A stretch of DNA of 63,233 bases from Mastigamoeba balamuthi (Eukaryota > Evosea > Mastigamoebida > Mastigamoebidae), in the NCBI GenBank assembly GCA_902651635.1, contig CACRSC010000006.1, positions 106,401-169,633 on the forward strand. Reading direction: 5' to 3'. Numbering within the stretch: position 1 is the stretch's first letter; the number at the start of each line of letters is the position of its first letter. This document shows, in pieces, positions 55,933 to 63,233 of this stretch. The notes below the pieces were generated by a model. The model saw nothing but the letters and a program-made list of their open reading frames with translations, had not been told where the DNA came from and made no database searches. A program made the translations under genes and the position numbers.

Positions 55933-56660
55933 ACCACACGATGGAGCAATAAACAGCATTCCAAGTGTCGATTTTCACATTGTTGGCTGTATGTTCTGTA
56001 ATCCCAATTGAATACCCGAATTTTCAGTGGTCTGAGAGATTCATACAACCGAGATTACTCTCTTCCTGCACGTAACATTATGGATGAACACACCGATGAA
56101 CAGGCCCGCCTGTGTATTGGATAATTGCACCTACCCTTGGGGTGGTGCTTCTTTTTCCCTTACCTATCGGCATTTCCCCCTTTTCCAGGGGACCACGTCG
56201 AAGGTGGTGTGGCAAAAACCCGGCGCTGGTTTGAATACCCATAGTGCGATAGCAGAGCAACGGAGTGACCGAAGCGTCTTGGCCCAGCAGATGGACACGA
56301 GCCTTCGGATCAACAAAACGCGCAGTTATGTTCAAGTGCCCTTTTTCTGTGTTTCTACATTTCGCTGCACGAGGAAAGCCACCTTGAAGCCGCCCCGCGC
56401 CTGCCGACGGGCAGGAGGGGCACTGCGTGCTATGGCCCAGCGAGCGGGAGGTGCGAGAGGCTTGTTTTGTGGCATCGAGAAACCGTTGTGGAGAATTTCC
56501 CCAGAACGCACGGCGAAAAAGCACAGAAAGCTCTTTACGGGCGTCATTGAGAGCCGCCGTGTGCCCACACCGCCCCCACCGGCGCCTGTCGAGCAAATCT
56601 TCCTCCGTTCGCTTCTCAAAACCGTTTTCTTTTCAAAGCTCGCAAGGGGCGACGTACGTG
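55933..56660. promoter_or_regulatory. Region between the tandem amylase genes
   Basis: There are 728 bases without a gene. The left end holds the poly(A) signal AATAAA at 55948-55953. The stretch at about 56480-56560 is similar to the block before copy 1 (CACAGAAAGC, CTTTACGGGCGTCAT). The rest shows no recognisable element. Confidence 0.5.
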
Positions 56661-59600
56661 ATGCGCATCTCCTGCAGTCTCGCTGCCACGGTGGCGCTGG
56701 CTGCCTGTGCCCTGGCCCAGCTCCAGCCGGGCACCGGCGTCGTCCGCCTGTACTACCAGACCGCGTGGACGGCCCCCCACATGCACTACAACGCTGATGG
56801 CTCCGGCTGGTGAGCCCCGAGTGCACCCCACCCCAGCCCCCCGTTCTCTCTTTGTTCCTCGGGGTCGTTACATTTTTCTCCTCCTCCCCCGACCCCCTTT
56901 GCGCGGGGTCTGCGCGCGTCACGGGGTGCGTGGCACGGCCCAAGGGGCCCCCTCACCGCACGGGTACCTGGTCGCAAGCGGTGGTTGTCGCGCATTGTGC
57001 TGGGTGTTGAGTGTTGCTGCATTGGGGAGACAGACAGACAGACAGACACAGGACAGAGGGCACCAATCTCAACCACCCCGCCCTAACGACCGGCGCACCC
57101 ACAGGACCCCCGTGCCCGGCCCCCTCATGACCCCCTCGGACAACTCGTCGTGGCCCGCCCCCTCGTGCGCTCGCCCCCCGCCTCCCCCTGCGGCCGCAGA
57201 AGCTGTGCTGTGTGTGGCTGACGTGCTGGCTTGTGGTATGGTGCAGGTGGTGGATGGCGACCATCGCCGCCAACCAGGTGACCTTTGTGCTGACCGACGG
57301 CGCCGGCTCCTGGGACAGCAACGGCGGCAAGAACTACGCCGCCGCCCAGCCCGGCGTCTACACCCTCAAGTCGTTCTCGGGCGCCCTCACCGCCGTCGAC
57401 CTCTACGACAAGGCGAGAGCCCGCGCCCCCCGCGCTCTAATTTCGAAATCAATCGAATTGACATTTTGAATCCGCCCGTTCCAATTCAACCGCGCAGGGC
57501 TGCCCGATGGACTGCTCGGGCCACGGCCGCTGCTCGGCCGCCTTCAAGTGCGAGTGCGGCGAGGGCTGGAGCGGCGCCGCCTGCACCTGCGCCCCGGGCA
57601 CCTGCGGCGCGCACGGGCAGTGCGACTCGCAGGGCTCGTGCGTCTGCGTGGACCCCTTCGCGACGTGCAACAGCACCATGTGCGGCACCGACACGACCTC
57701 GGACATCGACAACTGCGGCGGCTGCGGCAAGAAGTGCACGGGCGGCCAGGGCGTCAAGTACGCCGACTGCCAGGCCGCGGCCTGCAAGATCGTCTGCGAG
57801 GACGGCTGGAAGCTCTGCCCCGACTCCTCGAGCTCGGCGGGCAGCGTCTGCGTCCAGGGCAACGAGTGCCCCATGCCCCCTCTGCCCGGCTGCCAGATCT
57901 TCGAGGACAACCGCTGCAAGGTTCTCTCTCTCTCTCTCTCTCTCTCCACCTCGTGTAGGGGTGGCACCGGGACCAGCTCGACTGACGGCGGGGCGCAGAC
58001 TGATACGCAGATCGACACGGACGCCAAGTACGCCGACAACGTGTGGTACACTCCCCGCCCCGGGGACGCGGACTACCTCGAGAGCTTCGGCGACTACTGG
58101 CGCCTGGTCGGCCACGCGCACGTCGTCTACGACGCCGGCCGCACGAGCGCCAAGGTCTCGATCATCGCGCAGCACCGCGACCCCACCGTGACGCTCTCGT
58201 ACGAGTTTGACGGCGTCAAGCAGTCCAACAACGTCAAGGCCTACACCGCCTCCGACGCCGGGCCCGCTGTCGTCCGCGTCCTCGGCGCCGACGGTGCGGT
58301 CCTGAAGCTGCAGGACGTGGACTTCCAGTGGTCTGCGCCCAAGGTGGACAGGACCGACGGCGACTTCCGCAGCGGGCAGAAGGGAGGCATCGTGGAGATG
58401 TTCGGGTGGCCGCACAAGGAGATCGAGGCCGAGTGCGAGTCGATGGCGGCGATGGGGTGGGCCGGAGTGAAGGTGTTCCCGATGCAGGAGCAGGTGATGA
58501 GCCTGCAGCCGTTCAACGACATCATGAACCCGTGGTACTTCATGTACCAGCCCGTTTCGTACCGGTTTGAGGGCCGCATGGGCACCCACGAGGACCTCCG
58601 CCAGATGGTGCGCAGCTCTTTGGCCCCCTGAGCATTCCATGGGCGCGATGCGGGGACTGACAGGCATCACACACAGATCTACACGTGCAGGAAGTACGGC
58701 GTCAGGGTCTACGCCGACGCTGTCATCAACCACATGGTTGGCTCGGGCAACGACATCAACCCTCACCACCGCTACCCCAACGGCGGCTGCACGTACTGGC
58801 CGAACAAGAACTCGAGCGCGGAGCAGATGTCTCCCTTCTACTCGCAGGGCTTCACCTACACGTACAACCAGCACACTGGCAAGAACCCCCTGCAGGAGTT
58901 CCCTGCCGTCCCCTACGGCCCCCTCGACTTCCACTGCGAGCGTGCCCTCGGCTCGTGGAACGACCCGCTGATCCTGAACGCCGGGTGGCTGACTGGCCTG
59001 ACGGACCTGCACACCGGCCGCGAGAACGTCCGCGAGAGGATTGCCGACTACCTGACGAGCATCCTGTCGATCGGGTTCAGCGGTTTCCGCATCGACGCCG
59101 CCAAGCACATCCAGCCCGACGACCTCGTGGCCATCCTCACTAAGGTCAGTGCTCACAACGACGCATCTTCTTGCCTTTGGTTTTTTTCTTTTGGGATCAA
59201 CCGAAAAGCGGGTCTAACGCACCGCGGCACCGATACACAGCTGAGGAGGAACATGGGCGGGTCGATGCCCGACGACTGGATCACGTGGCTCGAGGTCCTG
59301 CTCGGGAACGAGGCGGCGATGCTGCTCTGCGACCCCGACAGCGGCTACAACTACGGCCCCTACATGGAGGCCAAGCTGCGCAGCGCCGGGTGGAGCGAGG
59401 CGGACATCCTCAAGGTGAAGATCTGGCACAGCGGGTACCCCAAGGAGCCCCAGCTGGACTGCGGCAAGGTCAGCAGGCAGCGCGAGGCCATCCAGAACGA
59501 CGACGCCGACCAGCAGAACCCCGGCTCGTCGTCCCGCGACATGGCGTACTGGGGCAGCGTGCTCATCAAGGACCGCGACGTGGCCGCCCACAGGGGCTTC

Positions 59601-59936
59601 GAGGTCAAGCTCTTCACCAGCCCCAACGGCGCCACGGACAACGACAACGACTACCCCATCCGCCTGCTGCTGTCGTCGTTCTTCTGGGGCGAGGGCGGTT
59701 CGGCGCAGGGCATTCCCGACGGCAAGTCGGACTGCTCGCTGTGCAAGTACACGTGCACGACGTGCCACGGGATGCCGTACACCAAGGCGCACGACCCCAA
59801 CTCGTGCGGGTACGACATGGAGGTGTACACGAGGACCCACAGGGACAAGACCGTCGTCAACGCCATGCGCAAGTGGATGAAGATGGGCACCACCCTCTCG
59901 AGCACCGAGCTCGGCCTCAGCGACAAGTGCAACTGA
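56661..59936 (+). CDS. Secreted GH13 alpha-amylase-type protein with CBM25/26 and EGF-like domains, copy 2
   Basis: Exons 56661-56809, 57105-57149, 57247-57412, 57498-58607, 58677-59144 and 59241-59936 give 877 residues, the same length as copy 1. The domain order is the same: signal peptide (SLAATVALAACALA), CBM25/26, EGF-like Cys cluster, CT-repeat linker and GH13 barrel with DAVINHM, GFRIDAAKH, WLEVLLG and NDDADQQ. The large fourth exon is nearly identical to that of copy 1, while introns 1, 3, 4 and 5 are unalike. The intron at 57413 starts with GC where copy 1 has GT; the intron at 59145 has GT where copy 1 has GC. Extracellular glucan breakdown is inferred. Confidence 0.88.
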
Positions 59937-60351
59937 GAGCAATGCAATACCGTCTCTCTGGTGTGATAAGATTGGCCAAGAGGCATGAAGAACAAAGACA
60001 AGATGCAACACCAAACACCCATTCACAGCAGGCAACTGAGAAGACTTTGCACATCCCTTCACGGTCCCTGTGGTACTGAGGGGGAGGGGGGGCACAGTGG
60101 TGGTTGTGACCACTTAGTGTCACAAGCCAAAAATTGTAGGTGACCACAGAGTGGGCAAGGAATGGTTAAGGCAGAAAATAGACTGATCACAGCACAACAG
60201 AATATAACATACCGTGATCACCTACTCCAACACAACATGAAAGAATTGGGGAACAGAGGAAGCAAGGTTCTTTTCATACGAGAGCAAGGGGGGATTAAGT
60301 TAAAAGTACGAAGGCAAAAAAGCGAGGGTTAAAGTTGTCTCGTGGTCGCCC
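59937..60351. other. Intergenic between convergent genes, no gene seen
   Basis: There are 415 bases of AT-richer sequence between the stop codons of amylase copy 2 (plus) and RRN3 (minus). It should contain both terminators; I see no canonical AATAAA in a clear position and no repeat. Confidence 0.4.
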
Positions 60352-62965
60352 TCAATCCGGAACGAGATGAAAGTTGGCGCACTCGTCCCTGGGGATCGAC
60401 ATCGGGGCGAAGCCCGTGCTGTCTCTCCTCGGGATCGGCTTGCTGTACGACGACGTCTCCATGCTTGTGCTGGCGCCGACACTGGTTGCCATGTCCGACG
60501 ACGCCGCACTTCGTATGTTGAGCCCCACGGACTGCCGCGAGGACCCTGTGGTCCCGTCCTCCTCGCTCGAGCCCGACGCATCGGCCCCGTCCTCGTTCGG
60601 CTCCTGCGCCTGCTCGTCTTCCTCCTCCTCCTCGTCTTCATCCACCTCCGAGGACCAGCTTATGTACAGGGGCTGGATGTGGCGAGACGAGTGCCGGAGC
60701 AGGTAAGGGTCGAACGGGAAGTACAGGCCGGCCTGCGTCGCGGGGAGGATGATGCTGGGGCCTGCCCTCCTGAGGACGTCGAGGCGCGGCTCGCCGAGCT
60801 TCGCGGCGACGCTGACAAACTCCTGCACGACGGCGTCGTGGCACACGCGCATGGGCATGAGGGGCCCGGCCAGGACCTCGGCGATGCCGAGGTCGAACAG
60901 CCACTGCAGCGCCTTGCCCTCGGGCGCCGCGCGCGGGTACGCGTAGCAGATGACGTACATGGCGGCTTGCACCATAGCGTAGAACAGCGTGTGCTCGGAG
61001 GCGTTGACGACGATGCCCTGCGTCGCCTGCGCGGCAAAGGCCCTCGAGTAGGCCGCCGCCCACTTGATGATCCCGCAGAGGTGCTTGTTCAGTGCCTCGG
61101 GCGTCACAAACGACGCCCGGGCGAGCAGGCTGGAGAGGTACGACGCGGCGGTCACGCGCGTCGCCGTGGCGATGGCCGTGTCGTCGGCGGTGGCCTTGCG
61201 CAGGAGCAGCTGCGCAAACTGCTCAAAGTAGCTCTCGTCGAGGCTGCACGCCTTGAACAGCAGGAACTGCACGTACTTGGACTTGGCCGTCGTCAGGACC
61301 GAGCGGCAGAAGATGTTCAGTAGGACGTGGAACGACGCGTCCCTGTCCTGGGCCTGCGGCGAGAGCAGCGTGTCCACGTACTCGAACAGGCGGTCCATCA
61401 GCGCGTCCATCTTGGCCGCGAGCTCCGAGTTGGTCTCGGCGTTGAACACGGTCTTCCCGGCCGCGTCCAGGTCGAGGGCGAACAGCTCGTCGTCCTCCCC
61501 GATGACCTTGATGTCGACCTGTGCGGTTTTCCGCGTCAGATCGGTTGTTTTTTCCGGCGAGTTTTGCAAACGGAAATGCACAAAGCGAAGGCTGAGAAAA
61601 GGAACGCACGTCCATCTGGAGCAGGCGGGTGACGAGGACCGAGAGGATCGCCTCCTTGTGCTTGGGGACGAAGGAGCAGACCGAGAGCGCGACCCTCTGC
61701 CAGTTCCTCTGGGAGTCGATGTCGAACCTCGGGTGCGGGTACATCTCGACGAGGATCGCCTGCAGCTGCGCAGAGGCCAGCGGCACCAGCTTGCACATCT
61801 GCTGCAGCGTGCGCACGACGGCCGTCACGGCCCTCTCCGTCCGCGCGCGGTCGACCTCCCCAGCTGCAGGGTCCGGCGATCGGTCAGTCAGTCAGTGCTG
61901 CGTTACTTCGTTACGAGACAAACACTTCTCCGTCAAAATAGCCAACGGTCAATTGTGTGTGCGTGTGTGGCAGAGTTACCGGGGAAAAACAAGGAAATGC
62001 TAACACGGCAAACGCGGCGGCACGGTAACGAACGAGCACGCATAGAGGGGGGAGAGGGGGGACCAAAGGGGCATGCTTCCCATCTTTCTTCATCATTGCG
62101 CTTATCGACAGAGGGCCCGGGACGCGGGGGCTCGGCCGCCCGGGCGAAAGATACAGCTGCACGCGCGTGGTGCGCATTACGCGTGGCGGCAGCAGCGCCC
62201 CGTCGTGCGTCTGTGCGTGTGTGCGCGTGTGTGTGCCGCTCGTGTGTTCACCGGCAGAGACGCGCTTGGGGTGCACGTGGGCCAGCAGCGCGCGGAACAT
62301 CTGCATGCAGTAGGTGCTGTGCGACGTCGCCAGCTCGAGCACCAGCAGCAGGAACGCCTCCTGCAGCTCCTCGTCGACCGTCCAGTCCACCCTGGGGGTA
62401 GGAGGAGGGGTGGGGGGGGGCACCAGCCCAGCGTCAGGCGTCGCCCCGCGGTGTGCGTGTGCGTGTGTGTGTGTGCGGTGCGCGGGTACCGGAAGACAGC
62501 GGCCAGCAGCTCGCGCGACGAGTCCACGCCCAGGCGCGTGGCGTGCGCGGCCAGCGCGCGGACCCAGCCGGTGAGCACCTTGGCCGACGGCGGGTCCCTG
62601 AGCTGGGCGACGAGGAAGTTGTACTTGGAGTCGTCTCGCTGCGCGTTGGCCCCGCCGGTCAAAAACAGAGAGCCGCGGAAGCACCAGAGCAGAGAGCAGA
62701 GAGCAGAGAGGAATGGGATGCGAGGGAGAGGAAAATAGGGGCCAGAGGAGAGGGGAGCCCGCAGAGGCAGAGGGGAGGAGGGCACGCGGGCGACGGGAAC
62801 ACAAACGTTTTTGCGGAGCTCGAGGGCGCGCTCGACGTAGCGGTTGAGGGCCACCTGCGACCCCACGTCGCTCTGCGACTGCGTCCGCTTCACGGGCTGC
62901 GATGGCGTGCGCATCATGGGCAGAGCCGGAGAGCCGAAAGACAAAGAAAAGCCCTTTGACGTCAT
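60352..62965 (-). CDS. RRN3: RRN3 (TIF-IA) RNA polymerase I initiation factor
   Basis: Five exons on the minus strand, 62965-62807, 62638-62490, 62391-62252, 61863-61610 and 61518-60352, give 622 residues in frame. The start is MTSKGFSLSFGSPALP. HEAT-repeat signatures of RRN3 are kept: YNFLVAQLRDP, YCMQMFRALLAHVHPKRVS, VVRTLQQMCKLVPLASAQL, PKHKEAILSVLVTRLLQMDV, KYVQFLLFKACSL, TAASYLSSLLARASF and the diagnostic LYFPFDPYLLRHSSRHIQPL. It bridges Pol I to the rDNA core factor in the nucleolus and in other species is controlled by growth-dependent phosphorylation. The acidic EDEEEEEDEQ stretch and Ser-rich tail match known relatives. Two introns carry GT-rich simple repeats. Confidence 0.92.
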
Positions 62966-63233
62966 TTTGATGATTAAGATATTGGTGCAGAAGGCCGGCG
63001 AATCTATCAGACAGTGATATTTCACCGCGAAACCGCTTCGTTCCGATTTCCAAAGGAAGCCTCAGAGCGTTTCGCGATTTTTTCCGGATACATCACGAGA
63101 ACCAGCAACCTTGTTACCCTCGACTAGGAAGCAAGGGGGTATGTACTTCTGAAGTCAGTTTTGGGTCAAAAATGAGGAAGATGAGATGAGAAGGGGTGTG
63201 TAGATGAAAAGGTGCACTTTCCCCTTTCCCAAA
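62966..63233. other. Upstream region of RRN3 at the window edge
   Basis: There are 268 bases of AT-rich sequence with no reading frame of note; they likely contain the RRN3 promoter. Confidence 0.35.

Noticed and set aside
1-63233. Prokaryotic origin, operons, CRISPR or insertion sequences
   Set aside because: Spliceosomal introns throughout, a tRNA without encoded CCA, eukaryote-only families such as RRN3, LITAF and ELM2-SANT, and no direct-repeat arrays or transposase genes.

Overview
This window looks like nuclear DNA of a GC-rich, gene-dense, intron-rich single-celled eukaryote. About 25 protein genes and one tRNA gene fill 63 kb on both strands. Introns are short (mostly 45-110 nt) and end in AG. 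Many donors read GTRCGC, and several begin with GC. The mix of families (Slo-type potassium channel, NO VEIN-like ATPase, LITAF, GPR1/FUN34/YaaH, RRN3, myotubularin, ELM2-SANT, secreted starch-binding amylases, large FG-GAP and Cys-rich surface proteins) suits a free-living phagotrophic protist. An amoebozoan is a reasonable guess, but nothing here proves the lineage. There are no operons, insertion sequences or CRISPR arrays.

Layout. 0-1.6 kb: the 3' end of a gene joining an IBR-like region to a MYCBP2-type RING-Cys-relay module. 1.8-8.1 kb: two head-to-head paralogous type I membrane receptors with identical 11-exon structure. 8.5-10.7 kb: a secreted Cys-rich protein and a polyQ protein. 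10.9-17.8 kb: a NO VEIN-like protein of about 2150 residues. 17.9-21.2 kb: a second head-to-head paralog pair (four-TM proteins) and a seven-TM protein. 21.4-24.9 kb: a Slo/BK-like potassium channel. 25.4-26.5 kb: an ELM2-SANT chromatin protein. 26.5-28 kb: a gene-poor stretch. 28-34 kb: a two-TM protein, tRNA-Gly(CCC) and a GPI-type subtilase. 34.2-38.8 kb: a receptor with an FG-GAP ectodomain and a cytoplasmic PARP domain. 39.6-46.9 kb: a hypothetical gene, a second FG-GAP membrane protein, LITAF, a GPR1/FUN34/YaaH transporter, an SFR1/Mei5-like gene and an ankyrin gene. 47-52.2 kb: a myotubularin with FERM/talin-F0-like N-terminal folds and a histidine phosphatase. 52.7-59.9 kb: two tandem CBM25-EGF-GH13 amylases. 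60.3-63 kb: RRN3.

Common themes. Many products belong at the cell surface or outside the cell: receptors, channel, GPI-type protease, amylases and transporter. The strongest candidate for something undescribed is the single-pass receptor at 34159-38831. It has about 14 FG-GAP units outside, one membrane span, and an intact-looking H-Y-E PARP domain inside, so ligand binding could be coupled directly to intracellular ADP-ribosylation. Two other unusual architectures are the IBR plus RCR protein at the left edge and the FERM-like-fold myotubularin. Exon borders were derived by hand from frame, splice signals and paralog comparison, and are least certain in the channel, transporter and NO VEIN genes.
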